Under the pieces are notes generated by a model. It saw only the letters and a program-made list of their open reading frames with translations, was not told where the DNA came from and ran no database searches. The position numbers were made by a program, and so were the translations under genes. Positions 1 through 12,162 of a stretch of DNA of 64,000 bases are shown one piece after another; position 1 is the stretch's first letter; each line of letters begins with the position of its first letter. Source of the stretch: Dactylonectria macrodidyma (lineage: Eukaryota; Ascomycota; Sordariomycetes; Hypocreales; Nectriaceae). The DNA is taken from contig JAGMUV010000005.1 of assembly GCA_020744425.1 (NCBI GenBank), forward strand, positions 2,356,001-2,420,000, read 5' to 3'.

Positions 1-1319
1 TAAGTCGCGTTGCCTGAGGAGTAAAGTACTCAAGCGCGGGTGATTTATTGTCCGCTGGGATTGACTCACCAAGGCTTCGGCTGAAGAATACCCGACGGTG
101 TTCTTGATACAATCATCCACCTGCAGGATTTATCGCCAGTTTACTAACTATGCTTGTTTATCAAATAGACCTCTACATGACTTTTTCTAGAAGGTGCTCA
201 GACATGGGAAATCCGTGGCGCGAAAGTATTTTAGAGCCCGTATCTGGTGCAACTTAACTTGAGGCCAATGGCTAGACTTGGTCACTTACACAATAAGATA
301 TACCGTTGCATCTATGCCCAATTTCGTTTTCCATTCGACGCAATCCTCAGTCATTTTGAATGTTCGTTCTACAGTCTTTAAAAAAGACTTGTTTTGGACT
401 TTTAGAGCGACTTCCCTGGCTGCTCGCCTACCCTCAATAAGTGGTTGATGTTCACAGATCTGTCGACGAGAATTTTCAAGAAAACTCGAGATTGCAAGTC
501 TGAGATCGGATCAAAACCAAGAAAAAGGTGTTCATTAACTGATCACCGGTTTAGGTAGTTCGGATTTTCAGCCCTAAGTACTTGCTTTTGAGCTTGCCTA
601 AAAAGCTTTCCAAAAAAGCTTTCCATTGTGAATCAGGGTTTCCTCCCGTCGTCGTCCTTTATTCACATCATTATCATTCTTCTTTTATTTTCTATGAACC
701 ACCATAACCTCCAACCTGAACTTCTACATAACAAAGTCAATAAATTTTCCTTCCCTTCATCCCCAACTTTGAGCATCACTCAAAAGCTTCTCGATCCTCT
801 TCAGCCACATGAACATCGGTGCACAACCGTCACGTCAATTTACATTCTCAGAATGTACAGGAACGAAGACTGAGATCTATGAATCAACGTATCTATCGGC
901 CGGCGCACTTGCAGGAAAGTCGCTAGACTGTGCTGTACCAAGTGCGTTCTGATTCTCCTGTTTCCAAAAAGAGGCGCCAAGCGTTGAGCAGTTTGCGCCA
1001 CATTTCAATGCGAGTCGCTCCAACTGTGCCACTAATGCACGGACCATCTCCATATCCTTCTGCTATTGACTCCTGTTTGCTGACTCATCATCGCCAGGCC
1101 GCTGCAAGTTCCCCATGCCGCGACCGTGAGCGCAACCGCGAAATCATCACTTCGCCATTCACGATTCGAGCCACGTCTCCCACGACCTCATCTCCGCACC
1201 CCATTCTTACGCCGGACCGACGCGTAAGAACGCCACTGCGAAGCGAAGCATGATATAGATCGCGCCATCCTGCTGCGCCTTCGGAGGCTGTCGAGAAGGG
1301 AGATTACGACTACACAACC
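1..1319. other. Intergenic region and probable TAF1 promoter/leader
   Basis: I see no gene here that I can support; the short open frames are interrupted and resemble no known family. The left part is AT-rich, and the part from about 1050 is more pyrimidine-rich, as expected of a fungal 5' leader. A short direct repeat of AAAAAGCTTTCC lies side by side at about 599-624. The end of a gene lying to the left of the window could be present at the extreme left, but nothing recognisable was found. Confidence 0.6.
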
Positions 1320-4300
1320 ATGTCTGAGGATCTCGAGTTCTCGTCCTTGGACGACGAGGCCTGGAAGGCCCAGGCCGCTGCCGACAGCCGCGAGATTTCC
1401 CGCCTGCTTGAGCAGAGTCAAGAGGGCGGCTCAAGCGGCGGGCTAAAGCTCGACGACACACCATTCGACCAAACCAACAAGGCCGACGATGCGGAGGATT
1501 TCGAGGACATTAGCGACGATGATCTGCCTGAGGAGGAGGAGCCCAGCGCTGGCGCCTCCATGGAGCTGCCGGGACTGACTGACGACGGTGGAACCAGTGC
1601 CGATGCAGACGACCTATTTGGCGAAGGAGCATCGTCTCCCATCGACCCTATCCTTGGTCCTTCCTCTCCCGCGCCTCACGTCCACGATGCCGATGCTGGC
1701 GAAGACACCCAACCGCTGGATGCGGGACTCAGCTTCCCTGGCATCAACTTCGATCCCGAGCCTCACCTCAACGGCGCGAACCAAGACCCCGACATCCCCG
1801 CCCCCGCCGAGACGGTCGAAGATCTTCTGAAGGCTACCTGGCCCGCCTTCAAGAAAGGACATGTCCTGACTTGGAGCGAGCTATTGCCCGCAAAGAAGGC
1901 TACCTGGAAGGAAAAGAAGCCTACCAAGAAGCCCAAGCACCTCGTTACTAGCAAACTCAACCTCGACCTCGCTCCCGATCAAGAGAAACTTTTCCGAATC
2001 CCCGGCGCCGCAACATCTGCTCGTAAGAGAGCGCAAGAAGCAGAGGCTAGAGGACTCGTGCCGTGTGGGCAGAACGAGGCTGAAAAGGCCGAGGATACCG
2101 TTCAGTTCGACGTCGACCAGGAATCCGATACCGAGACCATCGCCGGGTTTACCCTACGTGATATCGAGCTGGCCTGCGAGGACTGGAGTGTGCACATCAA
2201 CACCGTGGAGGCAGATTTCAAGGCCCTGCAAGCTGCCGAGCAGGAGAAGCTGCAGTTCAAGCACCGTCACGTCGAGGAGCAGGATGATGAGTGGGACGCC
2301 GAGTTTTTGATGGACATGGACGATTCACAGCAGCGCCCCGCGAAGAAGCGCAAGACTATTAAGCTCGGTCTCCCTGAGATTCCCCGATACGCAGCCCCTA
2401 GTTTCGACAACTTTGAAGATGCGACTCGCCGAGGCGCGAAGCGAGTTCATTTGGACATGAACGACCCTTACCTTCTCTTGGAGACCCAGGACCTCCAGCG
2501 CGCTGCGAAGAGACCTCGCCAGGAGACCAAACTTAAACGCATGGCAAACGGCAACCTGGGTCGGGATGTTTCTCAACGCTTCAACATTTCCAATGATGAA
2601 GCGTACGAGGCTCTGAAGGAGAACCACCAGAGCAAGGTTCGCGCGACGCTTGGCAACATCTCGGTTGAACACAGCATGCCTGCCATCAAGCTTTCATGGC
2701 CTTACTACAAGGTCAAGCTTGGTGGAACAACTGACGAGTACCATCGCCCTCGCTTCAGGTATAAGAAGTTCGCTGGCCATGTCATTAAGTTCGAAAAGCC
2801 TCACCATCACAAGCGGAAGTTGATGAAAGGAAAAGCTCATGAGGTTTTCCTTAAGTCCAAGGATCTAAGCGTCAATGACAACTCCACCGCCGTCTTGTTT
2901 GAGTACTGTGAACAGCGACCACGAGTGCTCAGCAATTTTGGCATGGGCAACCGTCTGATCAACTATTATCGAAGAAAGGACACCACCGACGACGACCAAC
3001 TGCCCAAGCAGGAGTTGGGTGAGTACCGCATGCTGCTTCCCGAGGATCGATCTCCATTTTCTTTGTTCGGAACAGTCGACAGTGGCGAGACCGTGCCCAC
3101 CTTGCACAACGAGATGTACCGCGCACCCGTCTTTAAGCACACTCCACGCAACAGCGATTTCCTGGTTGTCCGCAGCAGCACGGGCGAGTATGGTTCCAAA
3201 TGGTACCTTCACAAGATTGACCACATGCATGTGGTAGGCCAACAGTTCCCCTCGGTCGAGGTCCCCGGACCTCATTCCAGAAAAGTTACGAACGCTTCGA
3301 AGAACCGGATGAAGATGCTGGCATTCCGCATGATTCGACACAGCGCGACGGACAACTGTCAGCTGTCCGACATTACTAAGCATATTGCCGAATCCACTGA
3401 CACTCAGAATCGACAGAAGTTGAAGGAGTTTCTTCAGTATGATCGAGAAAGTGGCGAGAAAGGCATGTGGCGATTAAAGGTTGGCGAGGTTCTCCCCGAT
3501 GAGAGTTCAGTTCGATCCATGATTAAGCCGGAGGAAGTCTCTCTACTTGATGCCATGCAGCTCGGTATCAAAGAGCTGGAGGACGCTGGCTACGACCCTC
3601 GAAATGCAAACATTGAGGACGACGTCCAGGTCCAGGAACAGGATGGCGAAGAGGACGACGGCGACGACGATGGCAGCAGGGTCGCCAAGGGACCCAAGAA
3701 AGCGCCAGAGAAGCAGGAAGAGACTCTCGCCGACAAGATGGCACCCTGGAAGACCACGAAAGCGTTTATTGACGCATGTGCCCAGAAGGCCATGCTTCAA
3801 CTTCATGGCGAAGGAGACCCCACTGGCCATGGTCTCGGATTCAGTTTCATTCGGACTTCAATGAAGGGTGGATACATTGAAGCAGTCCAGGGCCCTCTAG
3901 CCACCTCTGCAGATGCTATGGAACGCGAGAAGAGAGCGAACGGTGGGCACGCTTACAACGTGAAGAAACAACAGGCAATGTATGAAGAGGGCATCCGCGA
4001 GATCTGGGAGAAGCAAAAAGCAACGCTATCCGACCCGCAGGAACATGACGATAAGGACGTCGCAGTGACAGAGGACGAAGATGATAGATTCAACATTCAA
4101 TCCGCCGCAACACCCGCCCAGTTCGATGACGGCACCAGCCAGATTAGTGGTTTGACTTCGTCCAGCCGCCACCCCAAGCGCGCTATTCGTATCACCCGAG
4201 ACTTCCGGATGGCAGACGGCACTGTCCAAAGTCGAGTCGAACTCGTTTACGATCCCGTCGTGATTTCGCAGTATATGAAGCGGCGAACAGAGGCGGACAT

Positions 4301-5424
4301 TGAGTCAAAAGAGTATGTGCCCCCTATGCCCAACCAGCTCACGACCCTGCGACAACCAGGGGGGCGATCAAACAAGGAGCTCTCGCGAGCGTACGGAGTC
4401 GGCCATCCCGGCTCCGAAACGGATATCATTGGACTAGAGTTCAGAGCCCCGGCTTACGTTTATCTTACCACAGCATCTACGCGTCCCGGCCTACGGGCAA
4501 TGCCGACCACGACCGTCTTGCAAACATTAGGTACGTCTACTGGATGAATGGCACAATGCAGACTGCGAGACTAATGATGACTTCAGAATCCGAAAGGAAC
4601 TCGAGAGACTGGAGAAGAATAAGGCTAGACGACAAGCCCGAGAGCAGCAGAAAGAGCTGCATCATAAAGCCAGCGCTGGCGACGCCGGGTCCCCCAAGGT
4701 TTCCGGGGCGGACAAGATCCCCACCGGAACGACTCGAAAGTGTGCCAATTGTGGACAAGTTGGTCACATCAAAACCAATAAAAAGTATGAACTCCCCCTT
4801 TTCACCACCCCCTCGCTTGTCTTTTGATTGGTGGAGTTCTCAAGTGGGAGACCAGCCCAAGAGGGGAAAAAAGCGTAAGCATGGTCTACAGCATAGCCTA
4901 GAGAAAAGCGATGCAGAAGCTCGCAAGAAGGCGCGGCTGTTGGCAAAAGAGGAGGAAGCTGCAGCTCGAGAGGAGGCCAAGGCGATCAAGGCGGCAAACA
5001 AGCGAGAAGAGGAAGAGCGTCGTGCCGCCGAGGCCAAGAGAAGGCGAGAAGAAAAGGCCGCAGAAAAGCAGCAGAGGGAAGAGCAGAAAGCAGAACAGAA
5101 GCGGCAAAAAGAAGAGATGAAGCAGCAAGCTCGGGAAAAGAAGCAGCGAGAGGAACAAAGGAAGCGGGATCGCCAGGAGCGTAAACGGCTCCGGCGGGAG
5201 AGAGCAAGACCCAAGTTCCACTACGGAGGTCTCCGGCACTGACAAGCGTCAGCCTCCTGCACTCTCTCATACCTTGACCCGTTTGCAGAATCGTATACTA
5301 ACTTTGTGGCGCAAGGTTATGTCCTCTGCTCAACGGGACGATGAAAGCAGACAACGGTGCCGCGGAGCATGGTGGTTTTGGTAACTACAACGCACCATCC
5401 GCAAATGCCGGATCCCCGATTTGA
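1320..5424 (+). CDS. TAF1: Transcription initiation factor TFIID subunit 1 (TAF1)
   Basis: Largest TFIID subunit, the scaffold that joins TBP to the other TAFs at RNA polymerase II promoters in the nucleus. My model has exons 1320-4390, 4474-4530, 4587-4784 and 5316-5424, with phases that agree, giving 1144 residues. An acidic N-terminus is followed by the conserved central TAF1 domain (DUF3591), which includes RPRVLSNFGMGNRLINYYRR. After it come an RLANIRIRKELERLEKNK helix and a C-terminal zinc knuckle with Cys1095, Cys1098, His1103 and Cys1111, ending in LCPLLNG. As usual for ascomycetes there is no bromodomain. The first intron lacks an in-frame stop early on, so a naive reading continues to 4547 and loses the conserved C-terminus. 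The knuckle is split by a 531-bp intron. The start is the first ATG of the long frame and follows a CAACC context. The identity is firm; the 83-bp first intron is the least certain junction. Confidence 0.93.
4785..5315 (+). other. Long last intron of TAF1 containing an open K/E/R-rich coiled-coil frame
   Basis: The donor GTATGA splits the zinc-knuckle codon for Lys1109. The acceptor CAAG follows a good ATACTAAC branch site near 5295-5302. At 531 bp it is several times longer than the neighbouring introns. From about 4837 to 5242 the plus strand stays open and would encode about 130 residues of highly charged repeats rich in AEAKRRREEK-like units, ending in KFHYGGLRH. An internal acceptor TGGAG at 4836 is 52 bp from the donor and in the phase that would continue exon 3 into this frame. 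No good, phase-correct donor was found downstream; GTTCCA at 5215 is in phase but weak. It may be a relic, an alternative terminal exon, or an insertion. Confidence 0.55.
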
Positions 5425-8385
5425 ACGAGACTGGACGCAGTCGACGTATGCGCGCGAACCGAAGTGAAGTCAACGGCTGAGCAGAATGGCTCGATTCACA
5501 ATGATTACAACAAAACAGGAGCTGGATGTTGACGGAATGACGGATTCCATTGACGTTGGCGGGTGGCGTGAGAGCTAAGAAGGATAAGAGTTGTTACCTT
5601 CTGAGGGACTGAACACCCTGGGAGGCGGACTCTGGCATTTATGGAGATGGGGGAACGGGGGAATGTGCGAATGCATTGTATCTGGAGTTACGGCACTATG
5701 GGTGTGGATTGGCCCTGGATATTCCGGAGAAAGGGACTGGGGGAGGTGAGGCAAGGCATTGCAAAGGGCCGGGAAAATGGACGTTCAGTTTGTTGACAAC
5801 AATACCCTACATAAATATAATGCACTTTTGGCAAGGCTACGTACCTATGGAGGGAATGTGTACTTCGTGGGGTGGTGCTGGTTGAGGAGATGAGTATGAG
5901 TTCCTTTGACACAGCGAAAGAGTTTAGAGCCACAGGAAGAATGATGACCGAGGCGGATGTATGGCTAAGTGAGAGTGAAAACAGGCAGCAAGAATAGGCA
6001 GTGGGACACGGCCGCAGTGACGAAAAAGGATCCGCATCCTCAATCCAAGACACGTAGAGGGCCTCGGGCATGTCGGAGTCTTGGAATATGCAAGCGGACG
6101 AGACTGAAGACGGACGCGACACGGACACGGGCGTATCGGGCGGAAGAACGAGGCAGTGCCTGGTACGGAAGTGACGCGATGAAATGTAGCATAGTAGAAA
6201 TGGCATTAGTGTAGTATAGGTAGGTACCTAGCGAGAGGCTTGGGATGCGGTGAAGGGGCCGTGTGATGTGTATGATGTGTGATTTGTATGATGTGTGCGT
6301 GTTGTGTGTGTGGACGTTGGCGATGGTAGTGCTTGGTTCCAGGTCAGCTCGGGGAGCTACAGAAGGGCTAATGCAACAAATTAGCCCCATTTCCTGCAGG
6401 TTTCGAAACGAGGCCGACGAGTCAGAGGGCAGAAGTACGGGGTGAGGTGGTGAGTTGGACTGGCAAAAGCGGGCTAATTGGCTCGGGTCGGTGGGATGCA
6501 TGACGGTTCCTCGGCGTGTCATGGGCCATGGAAGGGCGTTGTTCATGGGCATGTGGGAGTGGATGCTGGCTGCACATGTGGATATATTTTGGAGGTGTGG
6601 ATATGCGTTGTGTGTCGTTCTGGGACCGGGATTTTTCAAGGAGGGGAGGGGCGGGATTATTTTTAGAAACGGGAGCGAGGTACGGAAGGGACCAAGTCAA
6701 ACGGGAACACAGGCCAACAAGACCCGGCCTGTCGATCAGGATTGGGAAAAAAGGCTGAGGCTGAGGCTTTGGTCTCTGACTGGCCGTGTTCCACTGGATG
6801 CGGGATTCTGACTGGTAGAGTACGCGCCCGACCCGCGGACGGTGGTTGTTGGTGCTGAAGGAGGAGGCTGTGACAGGAAGGGCTGGGGTTTTTTCTGTTT
6901 TGCTTGATGACGGGATTGTAGTATCCTACGAGGCTGGGGCTGATGACATCTCGAGATGGAATATGAGGGAGGCTGGTAAGAATTGATGTATCCTAGGTTG
7001 GGATGTTGAAGCGCTTCGTGAGTCAACATGATTCATTAGGGTTCATCACCGAGGTTGTTGGCAACCGATTCATGACGGACCCAGCGTGGTTCGACAGGTC
7101 TGGGAATACGAGCATTTGCAGATGCGGGATGAGTGCTTGCAGTCGTAGCTGGGATGGCCCAACTCATGACATACCGGCCGCATGATGGCGGCCTAATGAA
7201 CAGGCAGGCCAGAACAGGCAGGCCAGAAGAAGCAGCCAGCTAGAGGCAGCAGCTCGGTAACTAGCAAGACAACATGCACTACGTAGGATGAATGTTGGCA
7301 TAGCGCACCGAAGAGCGGGGGAGACGGCAGTGAGGCTCAGCGATGTCGGAACAGGGGTCGAGACAAAACATCCAAGGTGGTCTTCCTACCGATAGAGTGT
7401 CTATCTACGGAGTGGTTGTCCGGTTCTCTGCTCTGCTTCCGTGGTTGCGTCGTTCTGCGAGCCGATGGTGGGTCGGCAGCTCCCTCACCATCGCAAGCGA
7501 GAAGACGCACCAATGCCGCCTGAACGAGGGGGCTTGCATTTGTCGCCTGCTAAGCGCAAAGCCGCGCGTGAGAGGGATGGATGCGACCCCCCTACACGTT
7601 CCGCGGGAGTTTCCCTTCGCTAGCTAGCAGTTTGGTTCCGCGTGCGAGGTGGGGGAGGTTAGCTTCCCAAGGGGATTAAATCGGCACTCGAGCCAGGTCT
7701 TGGCCAGAGCGCTTTTTCTGGACAGGCCATGCGGTGTTGGATTTAGAAGATGAGGGGGATGAGAGGAGTTGGGTTGGTTGTAAGTCGAAATGAGTGATGG
7801 GAGGGGGTGGTTTTGAGAAGGGGATAAAAAAGGGGAGATGTGAAAAGTGACCAACACACTGAGAGAAGTGAGAGAGAAGACAAATTGGAATTGGATTGGG
7901 TGTGACGGACGGTGTGACGGTGTGTGACTGCGAGAATGAAACGGAGCCGAGCAGAAAGGGCTCCAGCTGCTGGCTGCTTCAGGCATTCGCTCCATGCATC
8001 ATCGACAACAACACCAGGCCCACGTAGTTAACGTGAAGCAGCTCCGAACACCCAGGGACGTTCCCTGCGCGATTACGGCTGCCCCCCCCTGGACAGAGGC
8101 TGGGTAGCAATTGCTTCCACTTCTTATTTTTTTTTCTCTTCTCAGCGGAAGATATTTACCGTCACACGGGGATAACCATCCGTCTCCTCTCTTCTCGCGG
8201 TGAACGTTGGTGATATCACCGACCATGGCGTCGTTGAAGAGGCTGGCTAGGTGGCTGGGCTGTGCACTGCAGTAGTCTGGCAGGGAGCCCTCCAGTGGCT
8301 GTTGGGAGGGGTCTAGGCCAAGGGTCCTGCACGCATGGACTCTGTGACGGAATACCAGGACGCTGTGAAGGGATGTTGGATGGAT
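5425..8385. other. Long intergenic region between TAF1 and RLM1
   Basis: About 3 kb with no gene I can support on either strand. The open frames are short, overlap each other in several frames and match no family known to me. The sequence changes from GT-rich near 6260-6320, where TGTGATGTGTATGATGTG-type runs occur, to mixed composition. It probably holds the TAF1 terminator on the left and distal RLM1 promoter on the right. A non-coding RNA cannot be excluded by eye. Confidence 0.5.
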
Positions 8386-9978
8386 GCTTGTGTCTGCAGC
8401 AAAAGCCTAGAACCCTTCTTCAAGTCAGTCCGTCAGCCCCGCTCGCTACCTGGCGTGTTAGCACAGCAAGCATCCACTAGCAGCACCCACTAACAGCGTC
8501 CATCCAACCAACAGCACCCGCAGCAGTGGAGGTCCCTAACACGTCCGTCTCCCCTTCTATACCGACTTCTTTTCCATCCCACTCCCCATCGCCCCCCCAA
8601 AAACCCAAATCCCAAGTGAACACGATCTGTCTATTATTAGAACCCATCCCCCCTCCCCTCCCCTCTCCCCCAAAAAATCTAAACGTCAGATTCAGCCCCA
8701 TTATCGCATCGCATTCAAATCATTCGCAAGTTTGCAGGCGCGCATCGCATCGCATCGCGCATATCGCCGTCGCGGAGTCGCCCGCTGTTGGACATTCATC
8801 GCCGTCGTGTTCCGGGAAGGGGGCTTTTTGGACGGAGGTGGTCGAAGCACGTTATCACGACGGAGCGAGAGTGAGAGAGGCGGGATTATACGCTCGTCCT
8901 CACCAGTTTCTGGCAGACAGACAGAGACGCCTTGTTTGTTTGTCCCTCCTGCTCGTCAGCCGCGTCGAGACGACTCCCCGAGGCGCAGACGGGGAAGCAA
9001 GACAGCAAGCAAGAAGCTGGGCTCTAGAAGAGTCGAGCTGTCAAAGTGTCATCCGGGACCGATTCCCTTTTCAGGGCTGCCAAACACACACGCACACACA
9101 CACATAATCACACACACTCGCTCTCACTCACGCTACCTAGGTCGTCTGCACCCGCTCATTCTGCCTGAAGAGCTGAGAGGTCGAGAGGTCCCCCAAGTAC
9201 ATGTACCCGGCCTAGCTTGACCCGCGTCCTAGAGGTACCCACGCTGCACTACGCACCGAGGTACCACTCGCAGCCTTTAGCCGCCTCAGGGTGACTGTCC
9301 TCTGCAACGCCTGCTTTGTCCCAATTTCCCGCCGCCCACATCTTGCCTTGTCGCGGTCCCGTTCGTCGCTTTTTCCCTTGACCGTCCGCCTCTTCGCTCA
9401 TCTCGCATCCTCGACCTTTTTTGTTCCTCGGCCATCCTTCATCCTGGTCTCTTCTCCCCGTTTCTCTTGTTTCGTCTCTCCCTCCACCTTGGAAATTCTC
9501 CACGCCGTCGTCCCTACCGTCTCCCGTCCCTTGTGTACCGACGACGCATCCTCTTCTGTCCCGTCTCGTCGCTGTCGCCTTTGCATCTCACCTTTTGCCG
9601 CCTTCGCATCTCACCTCTACCGAACCCGTCGTCGTATTGCCCCCCGTTTCTGCCGAGCGTCCTTCGATAGCCGCGATCCCCCCAGCCCACAGAAAGTCGA
9701 CGTCCGCTTGTCCCGTCCACGTCGCTTACGTTGCCAACCCTGGATCCTCAAAAGAGAGGACGGTCGAGTCAACCCGTGTTGTGGCGCGACGCCCAACTGC
9801 ACTCGACGACGTTGCCATCGCCTGAATCTGCGCCGCGTCCTTGACAACCTCAGACGCTGTCGACCACCATCCCGCCGCGTCTCCGTCTCCTCTGCCGCCA
9901 CGCCGTCCCTCGAGCCCCGCGTGAAGACGCGATAGCAAGCACCACTCGACTGATCCAACACACGCACAAACCGTCGCC
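8386..9978 (+). promoter_or_regulatory. Very long, ATG-depleted 5' leader/promoter of RLM1
   Basis: Reading the plus strand, the only ATG between 8386 and the RLM1 start at 9979 is at 9201. It opens a minimal upstream frame of four codons (Met-Tyr-Pro-Ala) that stops at 9213-9215. About 25 ATGs would be expected by chance in this length. The stretch is C/T-rich from 8520 and from 9290 onward, as in fungal 5' untranslated regions. This depletion suggests that most of the 1.6 kb is transcribed as leader and scanned by ribosomes. A leader intron is possible. Confidence 0.6.
9066..9125. repeat. CA microsatellite in the RLM1 leader
   Basis: Imperfect CA repeats interrupted by CG, TAAT and CT units, inside the long leader of the MADS-box gene. 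Such tracts vary in length between strains; no function is implied. Confidence 0.8.
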
Positions 9979-12162
9979 ATGGGACGAAGAAAGATTGAGA
10001 TCAAGGCCATCAAGGATGACAGAAATCGTTCAGTGTAAGCCCCCATTCCCTTTTCCCGCGCCGCCGCCGCCTCCCCTGCGAACCCCGACTAATTTTGCGC
10101 GCCTACAGCACCTTTTTGAAGCGAAAGGGCGGTTTGTTCAAGAAGGCCCATGAGCTGTCCGTTCTGTGCTCTGTCGACGTCGCCGTCTTCATCTTCGGCA
10201 ACAACAAGAAGCTCTACGAGTACTCGTCCTCTGATATGCGAGATCTCATCACTCGATACCAATACGTGAGTTTTTCGCGCGCGTCGTACTGCATCCGCAT
10301 GCATCCACGCTATGCGCTCATTGCTCCCCAATACCCCTCAAAAACGCGAAATTCTAACAATCCGATAGCATGGCGGTCCCAACGAGCACAAAGGCCCCTC
10401 CGACTTTAACGGTGGAAATGACGATGAGGAGGAAGAGGAAGCCGACGGCACTCCGCCCCATGCTCCCGACGACATGAATAACCAAATGATGCCGCCCCAT
10501 TTCCACGGTCCTCAACCGCCCTTCCCACAGATCCGACATCACACGCCTTCAGCATCACCGCCAATTGGCACCAACGGCGGCCACTTCCAAGCGCATCCAG
10601 GCCACCCTGGCCACCCAGGCATCCCCGTCCAGCGCGGCCACACCCCGCAACCCTCGATCGGCTCGCGCCCGGGCTCCCGAAATGATATGCGCCGGATGGG
10701 CCCCGGCCCTGGCATGGCCTCACAGCCCGGACCCCCGCCCGGTCCGCCGCACCCAGGCATCAGCTACATGCCCACTCCGCCCATCTACAACCCTCCTCCT
10801 CCTTTGATGGCTCAGCAGCAGGCTCCACAGTATGCATACGGACAACAGCAACACCCGCAGCAGCAGCAACATCAGCAGCAGCAACATCAGCAGCAGCACC
10901 CTCAGCAGCAACAGCCTCAGCAACCTCAACAGCCGCCTCAACATCATCCTCAGCAGCAGCCTTACCCGGATGATCGACGCCCGCCGATGCCCCCTACATA
11001 TCACTCGCAAGCGCCTCAACATGAATTCCAAGCACCCTCGCGCCCCGAACCGTCTCCTCAGCCGAATCATCAGCAGCTACCTCTCCAGCCCCCTATACCG
11101 CAAATCTCACCTCCGCCGCCACAGCCCCCGCAACACCCACAGGAGCGCCGTTTGCAAGACCCTCCGCCTCCTCCACCCGCGATGCCAAAGCTTGAGCCCA
11201 TGGAACGTCCGCAGCGACCAATAGTCATCACCGATTCGGCCATCAAGAAGCTGCCGCAGCGTAAGTCACACAGCATCTTCACGCCCATCGAAGAGAACCG
11301 GTCCATCCTATCACAGCACCTGGCCTCATTTGCCTCGGAACCTATCAAGACAGAGTCGGGAGCTGCTGCTGCTGCGGCCAACGCTGCAAGCAGAGCACAG
11401 TCGGTCGATGTAGGCGCCATAAACCGCGCCAACCATAATACCTCCTCGCCTCCGATCCCACCGCCCCGTGCTAACACCAACACGACGGACAAGACGCGAA
11501 CTGTTTCCATGTCGTCGATCCCGGAGACAACCCTCACTCCTCCGTCAAGGTCAAACAGCTTGCAAGTGGCCGGTGGAGCTCGCCCACGAGGCCCGCGCCT
11601 GACTGTACAGATTCCAGCCGGTGCCTCGGAAGCTGGTGGGAGTGAGACTGCCGAGTCTAATTCGCCGCGAAATCCCACCGAAACTGCGGCTCATCCGCCC
11701 CAACGGCATAATTCGCAATCATCTCTTGTGTTACCGCCTCCCTCTCCATCTGCATCGGCGTTGCTCTCTGCGGGAGCGACTGGTCCTCCGAATCCATTCG
11801 CTCGGCCACCTCCACAGCAAACTGTCAATGGTGGGGACAACACGCCGGTTTCAGCTCTCCCTTCACGGTTCCTGAACAACGAGTTTCTTCCCAGTCCCAG
11901 CAGCTTCTATCCCGAATGGAACTTTAGGGGTGGTGACAGCAACACTTTGCCGAGCCCACTGAATTTCGCTACACCAGTGGTTGGATCAGGACCGAGCTTT
12001 TTGAGAGATGACGGCCCCATCAACCCCGTCCCCAACAACTCCAATTTGAGCGTCAGTACGGGCAACACCGCAGCGACAAAGCGGAAGACGCCAGAGTATG
12101 GCGCCACACACCACAGTGAAGCCACTGAGACGGCCGATGCAAAAAGGGTCAAGGTTGAATGA
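9979..12162 (+). CDS. RLM1: Rlm1-type (MEF2-like) MADS-box transcription factor
   Basis: Nuclear transcription factor at the end of the cell-wall-integrity MAP-kinase pathway (Slt2/Mpk1 to Rlm1). Exons 9979-10034, 10109-10265 and 10369-12162 join in phase to give 668 residues. Residues 1-60 are a MADS box beginning [14 protein letters not shown] and containing [19 protein letters not shown]. The MEF2-type extension [15 protein letters not shown] follows. The rest is low complexity: an acidic stretch, Pro/Gly-rich repeats, and a Gln-rich block of roughly 50 residues. A conserved island, [19 protein letters not shown], resembles the kinase-docking/phosphorylation segment of Rlm1 orthologues, and many Ser/Thr-Pro sites occur. 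A basic KRKTPE motif near the end may be a nuclear localisation signal. Two introns interrupt the MADS region, as in other filamentous fungi. The long leader suggests translational control. Confidence 0.94.
10842..10967 (+). repeat. CAG/CAA-rich polyglutamine tract in RLM1
   Basis: Imperfect CAG, CAA and CAT codons encode a Gln/His/Pro-rich block in the trans-activation part of the MADS factor. Triplet tracts of this kind are prone to length changes that keep the frame. Confidence 0.85.

Noticed and set aside
4544..5242. 232-codon frame as an independent gene after TAF1
   Set aside because: It overlaps TAF1 exon 3 in another frame and contains the exon/intron boundary. Only the part inside the intron is unusual, and that is reported as a finding.
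5688..6639. Overlapping minus-strand frames in the TAF1-RLM1 gap
   Set aside because: They overlap each other in different frames, are rich in His/Ser/Thr from GT-rich sequence, and no exon chain or domain was found.
9291..9935. 214-codon plus-strand frame in the RLM1 leader
   Set aside because: It has no ATG start, and its Arg/Ser/Pro-rich composition reflects the C/T-rich leader.
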